A stretch of DNA of 64,000 nucleotides, taken from Acidiferrobacterales bacterium. Lineage in GTDB: Bacteria; Pseudomonadota; Gammaproteobacteria; Arenicellales; JAJDZL01. Position 1 is the first letter of the stretch. Every line of letters begins with the position of its first letter. Below the pieces are notes generated by a model. That model had not been told where the DNA came from. It saw nothing but the letters and a program-made list of their open reading frames with translations, and did not search any database. Made by a program: the position numbers and the translations under genes. Positions 9,536 to 20,956 of this stretch are shown here, piece by piece. The stretch covers positions 1 through 64,000 of the forward strand of contig JAPPIB010000057.1 of assembly GCA_028820695.1 (NCBI GenBank). The letters run 5' to 3'.

Positions 9536-11133
9536 TGTCGTCTCCTGCGGCTGATCATCCTCATGCCTCGCCTGAAAACAAGATACTGGTAATCGACTTC
9601 GGATCGCAGTATACGCAGTTGATCGCGCGTAGAGTTCGGGAGTGCAAGGTCTTCAGCGCTATCCTGCCATACGACTCGCCATTTGAGTCGATCGACAGTT
9701 TCCAGCCCGCGGGCATCATACTGTCCGGCGGGCCCGCTACTGTCACGGAGGAATTCACCGCCAGGGCAGTGCCGGAAGTGTTTGAGATGGGCGTCCCGGT
9801 GTTGGGAATCTGCTATGGAATGCAGACCATGACCGCCCAGCTTGGCGGTAAGGTTGAGAACGCCCTTTTCCACGAATATGGGCGTACCACAATGAAGCTG
9901 ATCGAGCAGTCAGAGCTGCTCCATGGACTCGGCGATCCATCCGGTAACGGGAGCCTGGGTCAGATGGATGTGTGGATGAGTCATGGTGACCGAGTGATCG
10001 AACTGCCACCGGGATTTACCGCGAGCGCATGTTCTGCAAATTCTCCCTATGCTGCGATCAGTGACGCTGACCGGCAGTTGTATGGATTTCAGTTTCACCC
10101 GGAGGTGACTCACACACCTCAGGGAAAGGCAATCATCGAGAGATTTGTTCACCGTGTCTGTCGTTGCTCGCCAAGTTGGGAACCGGAGTCAATCATTCAG
10201 AATCAGATCGATTCAATTCGTCGGCAAGTTGGATCCGATCGGGTTGTTCTAGCTCTGTCAGGCGGTGTCGATTCTTCTGTCTGTGCGGCTTTGCTGCACC
10301 GGGCCATCGGAGATCAGCTCACCTGCATTTTTGTCGACAACGGATTGCTGCGTCTCAATGAGGCGGATACCGTCTGTCAAACCATGACCGAAAAGGTCGC
10401 CGTGAATCTCATCAAGGTTGATGCGGCCGACAGATTCTATTGCGAACTCGCGGGCGTGTCCGAACCTGAGGAGAAACGCAGGATCATCGGTCGGGTATTT
10501 GTCGAGATTTTCCAGGAGGAGGCGAGCAAACTCAGTCATGTTGAATGGCTGGCCCAAGGTACCATCTATCCGGACGTAATCGAGTCGGCGGGGTTGAAGA
10601 CAGACAAGGCAAAAGTGATAAAAAGCCACCACAATGTCGGAGGACTGCCGGAGTCACTGCATCTGCGACTGCTTGAACCGTTGCGTGAGCTGTTCAAGGA
10701 CGAGGTGCGTACAATCGGTACGGAACTTGGCTTGCCGCATGAGGTTGTCTATCGACATCCGTTTCCCGGCCCCGGTCTCGGTGTCCGGATACTCGGTGAG
10801 GTGAAAAGAGAGTTTGCCGATATTCTGCGACAGGCGGACGCAATTTACATCGAGGAACTGCACCGACACGACTTGTACTACGAGGCAAGTCAGGCTTTTG
10901 TTGTGTTTGTGCCAGTCAAGTCTGTCGGAGTGGTCGGAGACAATCGCGCTTACGATTATGTTGTAAGTCTGCGAGCGGTGCAGACACAGGACTTCATGAC
11001 CGCGAACTGCATGGAAATACCTCACCCTATTCTTCAGGTCATTGCCAGCCGGATAACCAACGAGGTCGCAGGTGTCAGCAGGGTCACGTACGACATCACC
11101 AGCAAGCCACCGGCTACCATTGAGTGGGAGTGA
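9532..11133 (+). CDS. guaA: GMP synthase (glutamine-hydrolysing)
   Basis: Aminates XMP to GMP using glutamine and ATP. The class I glutamine amidotransferase domain has nucleophile Cys94 in GICYGMQ and the His/Glu pair in [10 protein letters not shown]. The ATP-pyrophosphatase domain carries the P-loop [10 protein letters not shown], and the C-terminal dimerisation domain ends in PPATIEWE, the family hallmark. It has 533 residues. Two consecutive ATGs (9532, 9535) overlap the guaB stop, and either could start translation. Confidence 0.97.
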   Translation: MMSSPAADHPHASPENKILVIDFGSQYTQLIARRVRECKVFSAILPYDSPFESIDSFQPAGIILSGGPATVTEEFTARAVPEVFEMGVPVLGICYGMQTMTAQLGGKVENALFHEYGRTTMKLIEQSELLHGLGDPSGNGSLGQMDVWMSHGDRVIELPPGFTASACSANSPYAAISDADRQLYGFQFHPEVTHTPQGKAIIERFVHRVCRCSPSWEPESIIQNQIDSIRRQVGSDRVVLALSGGVDSSVCAALLHRAIGDQLTCIFVDNGLLRLNEADTVCQTMTEKVAVNLIKVDAADRFYCELAGVSEPEEKRRIIGRVFVEIFQEEASKLSHVEWLAQGTIYPDVIESAGLKTDKAKVIKSHHNVGGLPESLHLRLLEPLRELFKDEVRTIGTELGLPHEVVYRHPFPGPGLGVRILGEVKREFADILRQADAIYIEELHRHDLYYEASQAFVVFVPVKSVGVVGDNRAYDYVVSLRAVQTQDFMTANCMEIPHPILQVIASRITNEVAGVSRVTYDITSKPPATIEWE

Positions 11134-11306
11134 TGTCGGGGCAGCGCAAACAATGCAGGTGTCGGACAGTCTGACACTTCAGGTGCCCGACCGACCGTCT
11201 GGCCTCGACTCAGGCGGGAGTGGTCACACACCGGCTTGAAGTAACGAGTCGAACAACAGATCATCTGACTGGTCCCGGTCGCTGAAAATTTTCAGGTTCA
11301 CATTCA

Positions 11307-14201
11307 ATGCAGTCGACCCGCACAATAGGTAAAGACCTTGCCCGCCTGGTCCAGGGGGAGGTCCTGACCGGAATCTTTGATCGGGGACGCTACGCGACCG
11401 ACGCGTCAATCTATCAGATGATGCCACTTGCGGTCGTTACGGTAAAGAATCAGCCCGATGTGGCGACGACCGTACAGTATGCGCGCAATCACGGAATTCC
11501 AATACTGCCAAGAGGTGGCGGGACGTCACAATGCGGACAGACGGTCAACAATGCGATCGTCCTGGACTATAGCAAGTACATGAGTCGACTGATCGATCTG
11601 GACATCGAGAATCGCCGCTGTCGGGTCGAGGGCGGAATCGTGCTCGACGAACTGAATCGAATGCTCAAGCCACATGGACTGTGGTTTCCGGTTGATGTGT
11701 CTACAGCCAGCCAGGCTACCATTGGTGGTATGGCCGGCAACAATTCCTGCGGCAGCCGATCGATACGCTATGGGCTTATGCGTGACAACGTCATTGCGAT
11801 CGATGCCTTGCTGCCCGGGGGAGATTCGGTACATTTCGGCGAAGTGGATGTGAATGCACGCGCAATCCACCCGTTGTACGACGAACTGCTGGACATCGGA
11901 ATTCGCGAGGAACAGGAAATTGCTCACCGGTTTCCCAAAGTGCAACGGCGCGTCGGGGGATACAACATCGACGCACTGGTTGCCGGATCTGACACCGTCA
12001 ATCTCGCCCATCTGCTCGTTGGTTCGGAAGGCACGCTGGCGTGCTCGGGCACAATCGAACTCAGTCTCTCACCCATCGCACAGAACAAAGTGCTTGGCAT
12101 CTGTCATTTCCCGAGTTTTCATGCGGCCATGGATTGTGCACAGCATATCGTCACGCTGAATCCGACGGCAGTGGAACTCATTGATCACACCATGATCGGA
12201 TTATCCCGGGATATTCCGCTGTTTAAGCATACCATCGACGAAATGGTCAATGGAGATCCGCAATCCCTGCTGCTGGTTGAGTTCGCCGAAGATGATCAAC
12301 AGGAGAATTTCAGGCGACTGAAAGCCCTGGCCGAAATGATGTCCGACCTGGGATACAGTTTCGCCAACCCTGCCAACTCTCGCGGCGGTGTGGTCGAAGC
12401 AATCGATCCGACATTTCAGAGTGCGGTGTTTGATGTCCGCAAAGCCGGTTTGAACATCATGATGTCGATGCGTGACGAACGCAAGCCGGTCTCTTTCGTG
12501 GAAGATTGCGCAGTAAGACTGGAAGACCTGGCTGAATACACGGCAAGACTCAACGAGATCTTCCGCAAGCATGGGACTCGCGGCACTTGGTACGCACATG
12601 CTTCTGTCGGATGTCTGCATGTGCGGCCGATTCTCGACATGCGACACAAACAGGACGTCCGCGCAATGCGGGCGATCGCACAGGAGTGCTTCGACATGGT
12701 ATTGGAGTACAAGGGCTCTCATTCCGGGGAGCACGGTGACGGACTGTCTCGGTCCGAATTTCACGAAAAGATGTTCGGCAAGAAAATGGTGGATGCATTT
12801 CAACAGGTCAAGAAGCTGTTCGACCCGGACGGGATCATGAATCCGGGCAAGATTGTGAATCCACCGAAAATGGACGATACGAGACTGTTTCGCCACCCGC
12901 CTGAGTACTCCGTTCCCCAATTCAGCACCGCATTGAACTGGCAGGGCTGGACCGGAGCCGGCGGCGGATTTCAGGGTGCGGTGGAGATGTGCAACAACAA
13001 TGGTGCGTGTCGCAAGCTCGCAGGTGGTGTGATGTGTCCATCCTACCGCGTAACCAGGGATGAAAGACACGTCACTCGCGGTCGGGCGAATGTGTTGCGA
13101 TTGGCCATTTCCGGTCAGCTTGGCCAAGATGCCCTGACCAGTGAATCCATGCACGACGCGATGCAGTTGTGTGTGAGTTGCAAAGCGTGTCGCCGGGAAT
13201 GTCCGACGGGTGTTGACATGGCGAGAATGAAACTGGAAGTTGCCGCGGCGCGATTCGAAAAGCACGGCGCGTCCTTTCATCACAAGCTCATCGCTCATCT
13301 TCCGCGGTATGCGCCCTATGCCAGTCGATTTTCCAGTTTGACTGATCTCGCGCTCAGATCCGGGTTGATTCGTTCAATCAGCGAGCCCATTACCGGCCTG
13401 AGTCGATTTCGTCCTCTGCCCGGTTGGAGTCGCAAGCCATATCTGAAGCGCGAATCGCTCGGACCGCCCGACAACCCGCCAGTCGTACTGTTCGCGGATA
13501 CATTCAATACATGGTTTGAACCTGAGAACCTGATTGCGGCTGAGGAAGTGCTGATTGCTGCCGGATACCGGGTTGAGGTCGCGGCGCCTGCACTCGGCGA
13601 GCGTCCGCTTTGCTGCGGTCGTACCTACCTGACCAATGGCATGGTGAATCAGGCCAGGCACGAAGTCGGGCGGTTGCTGCGGGCACTGAATCCGTACCTG
13701 GAAAATCGGCTACCGATTGTCGGTCTGGAGCCGAGCTGCATGCTGGGTATGAGAGACGAGATTCCCGTGCTCGTCGACAGCCAATCGGCTGAATTGCTTG
13801 CGCAAAATTCCTTTCTGCTCGAAGAGTTCCTGGACCGGGAAGAGCCTGAAATCGACCTCAAGACAGTCCACGGTACGGCACTCGTCCACGGTCACTGTCA
13901 CCAGAAATCATTCGATCAGATGGTTCACGTTGAACGTTCGCTGGGACGTATTCCCGGTCTGACTTTCAACTGTGTCAGTTCAGGGTGCTGTGGAATGGCA
14001 GGCGCATTCGGATACGATCGCAAGACCTACCGGCAATCGGAACAGATGGGCGAGCTCGATTTATTCCCCGCAGTTCGGGACTCGGCAGATGACACGATCA
14101 TTATCGCGGATGGAACCTCTTGCCGGCACCAGATCGAGCTGGGCACGGGCAGAAAGGCCATGCACTTTGCGAGAGTGATGCAGGCCGCCCTGCAGCCATG
14201 A
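11307..14201 (+). CDS. FAD/iron-sulfur 2-hydroxyacid dehydrogenase, YdiJ-like
   Basis: A 964-residue fusion. The N-terminal FAD-binding PCMH domain (PRGGGTSQCGQ, IGGMAGNNSCGSRS) and the FAD-oxidase C-domain (GEHGDGLSR) match D-lactate/D-2-hydroxyglutarate dehydrogenases. A ferredoxin-like region follows (CVSCKACRRECPTGVD). Two CCG-type cysteine motifs end the protein (LCCGRTYL, SSGCCGMAGAFGY). The layout is that of E. coli YdiJ, a D-2-hydroxyglutarate dehydrogenase that probably passes electrons to the respiratory chain. The exact substrate is inferred from family only. Its neighbours are a crotonase-like hydratase and an acyl-CoA dehydrogenase, suggesting a catabolic setting. Confidence 0.85.
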   Translation: MQSTRTIGKDLARLVQGEVLTGIFDRGRYATDASIYQMMPLAVVTVKNQPDVATTVQYARNHGIPILPRGGGTSQCGQTVNNAIVLDYSKYMSRLIDLDIENRRCRVEGGIVLDELNRMLKPHGLWFPVDVSTASQATIGGMAGNNSCGSRSIRYGLMRDNVIAIDALLPGGDSVHFGEVDVNARAIHPLYDELLDIGIREEQEIAHRFPKVQRRVGGYNIDALVAGSDTVNLAHLLVGSEGTLACSGTIELSLSPIAQNKVLGICHFPSFHAAMDCAQHIVTLNPTAVELIDHTMIGLSRDIPLFKHTIDEMVNGDPQSLLLVEFAEDDQQENFRRLKALAEMMSDLGYSFANPANSRGGVVEAIDPTFQSAVFDVRKAGLNIMMSMRDERKPVSFVEDCAVRLEDLAEYTARLNEIFRKHGTRGTWYAHASVGCLHVRPILDMRHKQDVRAMRAIAQECFDMVLEYKGSHSGEHGDGLSRSEFHEKMFGKKMVDAFQQVKKLFDPDGIMNPGKIVNPPKMDDTRLFRHPPEYSVPQFSTALNWQGWTGAGGGFQGAVEMCNNNGACRKLAGGVMCPSYRVTRDERHVTRGRANVLRLAISGQLGQDALTSESMHDAMQLCVSCKACRRECPTGVDMARMKLEVAAARFEKHGASFHHKLIAHLPRYAPYASRFSSLTDLALRSGLIRSISEPITGLSRFRPLPGWSRKPYLKRESLGPPDNPPVVLFADTFNTWFEPENLIAAEEVLIAAGYRVEVAAPALGERPLCCGRTYLTNGMVNQARHEVGRLLRALNPYLENRLPIVGLEPSCMLGMRDEIPVLVDSQSAELLAQNSFLLEEFLDREEPEIDLKTVHGTALVHGHCHQKSFDQMVHVERSLGRIPGLTFNCVSSGCCGMAGAFGYDRKTYRQSEQMGELDLFPAVRDSADDTIIIADGTSCRHQIELGTGRKAMHFARVMQAALQP

Positions 14202-14266
14202 ACTGAGACAAAGTGTCAGGCCGGCGCCAGCAGACTTGATCCGACAGGTCTCAGATCCATTCCGGC

Positions 14267-15064
14267 TCATCGACCTTTGAATCTTGGTTCCCTTTTCTCG
14301 TTGAAGGCCAGCATCCCTTCCCTTCGATCGCGGGTCGGTACAGTCTGATAGTAAGATTCAAGCTCGAATTCAAGCCCATCGGACAAGGTCATGTGAAGTC
14401 CGCCGCGGATGGCCTTTTTGGCCTGCCGGACAGCAATCGGCGCGTTTTCGGCTATTTTTTGAGCGACTTGCATTGCGGCGGGCATCAGCTGATCTTGAGG
14501 GAGTACCTTATTGACCAGTCCCCAGGCCAGCGCTTCAGTGGCTGTAAAGGCACGTCCACTCAATATGATCTCCTTGGCTCGCTTTTCCCCTATGGTACGG
14601 GGCAAGGTCTGGGTGCCGCCCGCGCCCGGAATGATACCAAGGCTGGTTTCCGGCAGGGCGAATCGTGCGGTTTCAGCAGCATACAGAAAGTCGGCCAGAC
14701 AGGCGATTTCGCATCCTCCGCCAAACGCGGCGCCATTGACCGCCCCGACTATAGGGATGGGACAATCATGGATTGCCCGAACCATCCGCTCTATTTCCAG
14801 GTGCTGCCGCGTCCACTGCTCGTCCCTCATCTCCCTGCGTTCCTTGAGGTCCGCACCCGCGCAAAAGGCACGCTCGCCAGCTCCTGTGAGAATGATGCAA
14901 CGCGACTTGGAATCATCCGCGTTCAAGTCTTCGAAAAATCCATAAAGCTCACACGCCATCCGGGTATTGAATGCGTTCGAGATTTCGGGACGATTCAGCG
15001 TCACAACAGCAATATGCGCGTCGACTGACTCAACGAGTAGCGTATCGTATTGATTCGGTTTCAT
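14267..15064 (-). CDS. Enoyl-CoA hydratase family protein, AUH-like
   Basis: Crotonase-fold enzyme of 265 residues that most likely hydrates a 2-enoyl-CoA. The oxyanion-hole segment FCAGADLKER and both catalytic glutamates (GGGCEIAC and LPETSLGIIPGAGGTQ) are intact. ADLKER is typical of the methylglutaconyl-CoA hydratase (AUH) branch. I infer a role in leucine or fatty-acid breakdown but the substrate is not certain. ATG 15064 is taken as start; a TTG four codons upstream is the alternative. The gene diverges from the acyl-CoA dehydrogenase across a 246-base promoter region. Confidence 0.88.
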   Translation of the reverse strand: MKPNQYDTLLVESVDAHIAVVTLNRPEISNAFNTRMACELYGFFEDLNADDSKSRCIILTGAGERAFCAGADLKERREMRDEQWTRQHLEIERMVRAIHDCPIPIVGAVNGAAFGGGCEIACLADFLYAAETARFALPETSLGIIPGAGGTQTLPRTIGEKRAKEIILSGRAFTATEALAWGLVNKVLPQDQLMPAAMQVAQKIAENAPIAVRQAKKAIRGGLHMTLSDGLEFELESYYQTVPTRDRREGMLAFNEKREPRFKGR

Positions 15065-15123
15065 ATCTGAAAGCAATATCTGGCTGTTTCAGCGTTCGCG
15101 GTGGCAAATTCGAAAACGCAACC

Positions 15124-15203
15124 GATTATAGACTCTGCCGACGATCTGGACACCTTATGCGACCGCCACGCATCGTGGACAATGTCGTTTCAAGTCTATA
15201 ATC
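15124..15203. promoter_or_regulatory. Divergent promoters in an 11-bp inverted repeat
   Basis: GATTATAGACT at 15124-15134 is repeated as its exact reverse complement AGTCTATAATC at 15193-15203. Each copy contains a perfect TATAAT reading outward: 15130-15125 on the minus strand toward the hydratase, and 15197-15202 on the plus strand toward the acyl-CoA dehydrogenase. A TGGACA lies 15 bases before the plus-strand -10. The -35 elements are otherwise weak. Confidence 0.55.
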
Positions 15204-15310
15204 GCGAGTCCGATTTCAGACCAGGTGCGTGCGGCGCCCCTTCGCATGGTATGCGACATGCCTGCACAATGTCGACTTTGCACTCGGAGAGTCTCGCCGG
15301 ACAACGTTTC

Positions 15311-16468
15311 ATGAACTACGAGAATGATCACCAGGATATTCGGGACGGTATCAGAAAACTCTGTCTTGAATTCGATTCAGAATATTGGCGAAATTGTGAT
15401 CGGGATCGCGCATACCCGACAGATTTTGTCAGGGCGCTCACGCGATCAGGCTATCTGGGAGCGTTGATACCTCAGCAGTACGGCGGGATCGGGCTGCCGA
15501 TCAGTGCAGCGGCAGCCATACTGGAGGAAATCCACCTAAGTGGCGGCAATGCCGCAGCCTGTCACGCCCAGATGTACACCATGGGAACGATATTGCGCCA
15601 TGGCAGTGACCGACAGAAGTCTCGATACCTGCCTCATATTGCGGACGGCTCACTTCGACTGCAGGCATTCGGTGTGACGGAGCCCGTCAGCGGAACGGAT
15701 ACGACATCAATCCGGACGACGGCGGTTCGCACCGGTGACAGATATATTGTCAATGGCCAGAAAATCTGGACCTCGCGGTCGGAGCACTCTGACCTGATGC
15801 TGTTGCTGTGCCGCACCACCCCGCTCGATCGGGTGAGCAAACGGTCGCAGGGACTGTCGGTTCTGCTGATTGACATGCGCGAGATCCCCCGATCGCAACT
15901 GACCATCCGTCCGCTCCGCACCATGATGAACCATTCGACAACCGAAGTATTTTTCGAGGATATGGCGGTACCTGCGGACGCACTGATTGGCGAGCAGGAC
16001 AATGGTTTCAGTTACATTCTGTCAGGGATGAATGCAGAACGCATCCTGATTGCTGCCGAGTGCATAGGAGATGCGAAGTGGTTTATTGACAAAGCGGTGA
16101 AATATGCGAATGAGCGGGTGGTTTTCGGCCGGCCGATAGGAAAGAACCAAGGCATACAGTTTCCGATTGCGCAAGCCTATTCGAGGATGCGGGCGGCTGA
16201 ACTGATGCTCAAGGAAGCGGCAAGACGATACGATGCCGGCGAAAATCCCGGAGAAGAGGCGAACCTGGCAAAGATGCTGGCAGCCGACGCATCTTGCGCG
16301 GCAGCGGATGTTTGCCTTCAGACTCACGGAGGTTTCGGTTTTGCCGAAGAATTCGACGTGGAACGAAAATTCCGCGAGACCAAGCTCTATCAGGTGGCTC
16401 CGATTTCTACCAACCTGATTCTCAGTTATCTTGCGGAGCACGTTCTGGGCTTGCCAAGATCGTACTGA
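15311..16468 (+). CDS. Acyl-CoA dehydrogenase
   Basis: FAD-dependent enzyme that makes the alpha-beta double bond in acyl-CoAs and passes electrons to ETF. It has 385 residues from ATG 15311. Signature segments include FGVTEPVSGTDTTS, the substrate-binding ERVVFGRPIGKNQGIQF and GGFGFAEEFDVERKFRE. The glutamate found in the medium-chain IYEGT motif is missing (the segment reads LYQVAPIST). A glutamate at residue 243 (GMNAERI) sits where isovaleryl- and long-chain-type enzymes keep their base. An upstream in-frame extension to 15101 lacks homology and contains the promoter region, so it was excluded. Confidence 0.9.
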   Translation: MNYENDHQDIRDGIRKLCLEFDSEYWRNCDRDRAYPTDFVRALTRSGYLGALIPQQYGGIGLPISAAAAILEEIHLSGGNAAACHAQMYTMGTILRHGSDRQKSRYLPHIADGSLRLQAFGVTEPVSGTDTTSIRTTAVRTGDRYIVNGQKIWTSRSEHSDLMLLLCRTTPLDRVSKRSQGLSVLLIDMREIPRSQLTIRPLRTMMNHSTTEVFFEDMAVPADALIGEQDNGFSYILSGMNAERILIAAECIGDAKWFIDKAVKYANERVVFGRPIGKNQGIQFPIAQAYSRMRAAELMLKEAARRYDAGENPGEEANLAKMLAADASCAAADVCLQTHGGFGFAEEFDVERKFRETKLYQVAPISTNLILSYLAEHVLGLPRSY

Positions 16469-16485
16469 AATGTGCCGATGGGTAC

Positions 16486-16522
16486 AAAAAAGAGGCATTC
16501 CTTCCCAACAAGGAATGCCTCT
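16486..16522 (-). terminator. Rho-independent terminator of katG
   Basis: A perfect 13-bp stem (16491-16503 with 16510-16522) and a 6-base loop are followed, on the minus strand, by a run of six T (16491-16486). It lies 15 bases after the katG stop. On the plus strand no T-run follows, so it works mainly for katG, although the hairpin also closes the acyl-CoA dehydrogenase transcript. Confidence 0.9.
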
Positions 16523-16537
16523 TCGGTGTCAATTGGA

Positions 16538-18760
<2,223 letters not shown>

Positions 18761-18797
18761 TTATTTGATATGATGTTATCCGAATACTGCAATATAC

Positions 18798-18819
18798 GAA
18801 TTCTCATTATAGAGAATTC
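18798..18819 (-). promoter_or_regulatory. katG promoter -10 inside an 8-6-8 palindrome
   Basis: The arms GAATTCTC (18798-18805) and GAGAATTC (18812-18819) are exact inverted repeats. Their 6-base centre reads TATAAT on the minus strand (18811-18806), about 60 bases before the katG ATG. A dimeric repressor bound here would block the -10 box directly. A recognisable -35 is lacking (TTCAAT is the nearest match). The palindrome does not match the classical OxyR or 19-bp Fur consensus well. Confidence 0.6.
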
Positions 18820-19273
18820 CCAAGGTGATTGAATCCACCCTGACCTGATCACAGGAACGTCTATTTTACATCTATCCACCACCAACACCTGACAAAGTGT
18901 CGGGGTTGAGATGTCAGCCGTCGACCAAACGGTTTTGCGTCGGTTCGAAGGGCCTGTGACTGTTGCCGCGTGCCGCAGCGTCGGGCCTGCTTCACAAAGT
19001 CATTGCCGATGGGCAAAAACCCGGCTCATGCGCAACCTTTCGAAATGAGAATCGCGGTGTCCTGTCAAGCCTGTCCAAGTGATAGAATAACGACTTTGAT
19101 ATTGGCTTGTACAAGTCTGGTAATCTTGATAATTGCTGTCCATGAGGGAGTTTGCCGGCATCGAACGATGTTGGGCACAGTCGGGTGGCCGCTGGGGGAT
19201 ACGCCCTTCGCACCGTGTGCTGGTTTCGCCGGGTTGACATGTCGGATTGGACTGTAAACGGATAATTGTTGAT
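18820..19273. other. Intergenic region between katG and the YbdK-like gene
   Basis: About 450 bases without a convincing gene. Short open frames here show no recognisable homology or ribosome-binding site. I see no clear promoter for the following gene and no structured RNA. Confidence 0.5.
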
Positions 19274-20428
19274 ATGAGTGAAGATACGACAATCACCCTG
19301 GGTGTCGAGGAGGAGATGTTTCTGGTCGAGCCGGAATCCGGAAACCTGATCGACAATCCGGACCAGAGGATATTTGATGTCTGCGAGGACAACAGCGGTC
19401 CGCATAAGGTGGTTCGCGAGTTTCTACGCGCGCAGATAGAGACCAACACAGAGGTTTGCAGTTCTATCGCGCATGTTCGCAAAGCGATGCATGAAACCCG
19501 CAGGATCGTGATCGAAGCGGCAGAGCAGTACGGATTGAGGGCTTTGGCGGCCTCGACCCATCCTTTTGCGAAACTGGCGGAACGGGCTGTGACCAAAGGG
19601 GATCGCTACCAGCGTTACGCCATGATCTTTCAGGAAGGGTTGCGAAGATTTGTCATCGGGGGAATGCATATTCATGCGGGTTTTGGCGATGAGGAATCAA
19701 GAATTCAGGTGATGACCGCTTTGCGGCGCTATCTGCCGTTGCTGCATGCGCTGTCAACATCTTCACCGTTCATCGAGGGACGCGATACGGGCTTTAAGTC
19801 CTACCGACTGACATTGGTCGGCGGCCTGCCGCGCACCGGGTTGCCGAGTGCGATGAAATCTCGCAGTGACTATGACCGTCTTCTGAGCGAGTACCAGAAA
19901 ATGGGGTTTGCCGAAACCGGTGGCGATCTTTGGTGGGACATCCGCCCGTCCCATGCCTATCCAACCGTTGAATTGCGCATCTGCGATGTGTGTCCGCGCA
20001 TTGAGGACACCGTAACCATCGCTGCACTGTATGCCTGCCTGATCCGACGACTCTCACGACTTCAGCGCGAGGGCGAGCTTCCGGAAGAACCACTCACAGA
20101 ACTGATCGCCGAAAATCGCTGGGTTGCACAGCGCTACGGCGTGTTCGCTTTCTTTGGCGCCCAATCGGTTGAAGGCGGTCGGATTGACATCGAGGACCTG
20201 GTCGCTGAGTTGATTGAGGAGCTTGCAGACGATGCCCGTGCATTGGATTGCGAGGCCGAGATACGTCGCGCGCAGAAGATCGTGCGCGAAGGTACCAGCG
20301 CAGACCGCCAGATTGATCTATACAGGTTGCGGCTGCTTGAGGGCGATACCCCTGAAGAGGCGCTTCAGCACGTTGTCGAATTGATACTTGCCGAAACGCG
20401 AGAGGGAATGGGCCAACTGTCTGACTGA
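19274..20428 (+). CDS. Carboxylate-amine ligase, YbdK-like (glutamate-cysteine ligase family 2)
   Basis: A 384-residue member of the GCS2 family. The N-terminal LGVEEEMFLV is the glutamate/Mg-binding signature. GMHIHAGF and the C-terminal ENRWVAQRYG also match. YbdK of E. coli has weak glutamate-cysteine ligase activity, but the physiological substrate of most family members is unknown, so a glutathione role is only possible. ATG 19274 is chosen over an in-frame TTG at 19247. It stands next to katG, though divergently and with no shared promoter evident. Confidence 0.87.
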   Translation: MSEDTTITLGVEEEMFLVEPESGNLIDNPDQRIFDVCEDNSGPHKVVREFLRAQIETNTEVCSSIAHVRKAMHETRRIVIEAAEQYGLRALAASTHPFAKLAERAVTKGDRYQRYAMIFQEGLRRFVIGGMHIHAGFGDEESRIQVMTALRRYLPLLHALSTSSPFIEGRDTGFKSYRLTLVGGLPRTGLPSAMKSRSDYDRLLSEYQKMGFAETGGDLWWDIRPSHAYPTVELRICDVCPRIEDTVTIAALYACLIRRLSRLQREGELPEEPLTELIAENRWVAQRYGVFAFFGAQSVEGGRIDIEDLVAELIEELADDARALDCEAEIRRAQKIVREGTSADRQIDLYRLRLLEGDTPEEALQHVVELILAETREGMGQLSD

Positions 20429-20564
20429 CGGCAGTCGGGATCAACCTCAGCACGCACTGCCGCAGACAGGTTCAGCGCACGCGTGCAAACCAAGGTGGCC
20501 GAACCGGCATCTACCCCCGGAAGAACTGACGACTGCCCGCTACAATCCGGGACGATTCATCATT

Positions 20565-20570
20565 TATAAT
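20565..20570 (+). promoter_or_regulatory. Putative -10 element upstream of xseB
   Basis: A TATAAT in the context ATTTATAATGGG lies 117 bases before the xseB ATG. It could drive the xseB-ispA-dxs-folE2 cluster. A consensus -35 is not apparent. Confidence 0.35.
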
Positions 20571-20686
20571 GGGAAAATCGGATTCACCGCATCGGATTCA
20601 CGCAGGATACCGGACTGGATCCATCACTCAATGCAGGATTTCCAGTTTTGAAGTCATTTTCGAACCGATATTGAGAGGAATGATCG

Positions 20687-20956
20687 ATGGAAGGCAAGGA
20701 TATCGAACGCTCAGCAGAGTCGGACGCCGATACGCGGTCATTTGAAGAGTCGCTGGCGGAACTGCAGACGATCGTCGCCGCAATGGAGAGCGGTGACCAG
20801 TCGTTGGAGAAGTCGCTCGACGAGTTCGAGCGCGGAATCAGCCTGATTCGCCAGTGCCAGCGCAAATTGGAACAAGCGCAGCAACGTGTGGAAGTCCTGA
20901 CTGCAAAGAACGGCGAGGACGACGTCGCACCATTTTCACCCCAAAAATCGGACTGA
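20687..20956 (+). CDS. xseB: Exodeoxyribonuclease VII small subunit
   Basis: Small helical subunit that binds XseA in multiple copies to form exonuclease VII. The 89 residues contain the family core SFEESLAELQTIVAAMESGDQSLEKSLDEFERGI (read in parts at about 18-51) followed by a coiled-coil tail. Its TGA stop overlaps the ispA ATG by one base (TGATG at 20954-20958), the usual xseB-ispA coupling. The large subunit is 13 kb away. Confidence 0.95.
   Translation: MEGKDIERSAESDADTRSFEESLAELQTIVAAMESGDQSLEKSLDEFERGISLIRQCQRKLEQAQQRVEVLTAKNGEDDVAPFSPQKSD

Noticed and set aside
11155-11180. Imperfect GTGTC/GACAC hairpin after guaA considered as a terminator
   Set aside because: One internal mismatch and no T-run.
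12201-13298. A 365-codon minus-strand frame inside the FAD/Fe-S dehydrogenase
   Set aside because: Antisense shadow: the plus strand encodes conserved FAD and cysteine motifs across the same bases.
14206-14220. GACAAAGTGTC, seen again near 18892, considered as a repeat family
   Set aside because: Only two short copies in 64 kb, in unrelated settings; not distinguishable from chance.
15101-15310. N-terminal extension of the acyl-CoA dehydrogenase
   Set aside because: These 70 codons lie over the divergent promoter and do not resemble acyl-CoA dehydrogenases.
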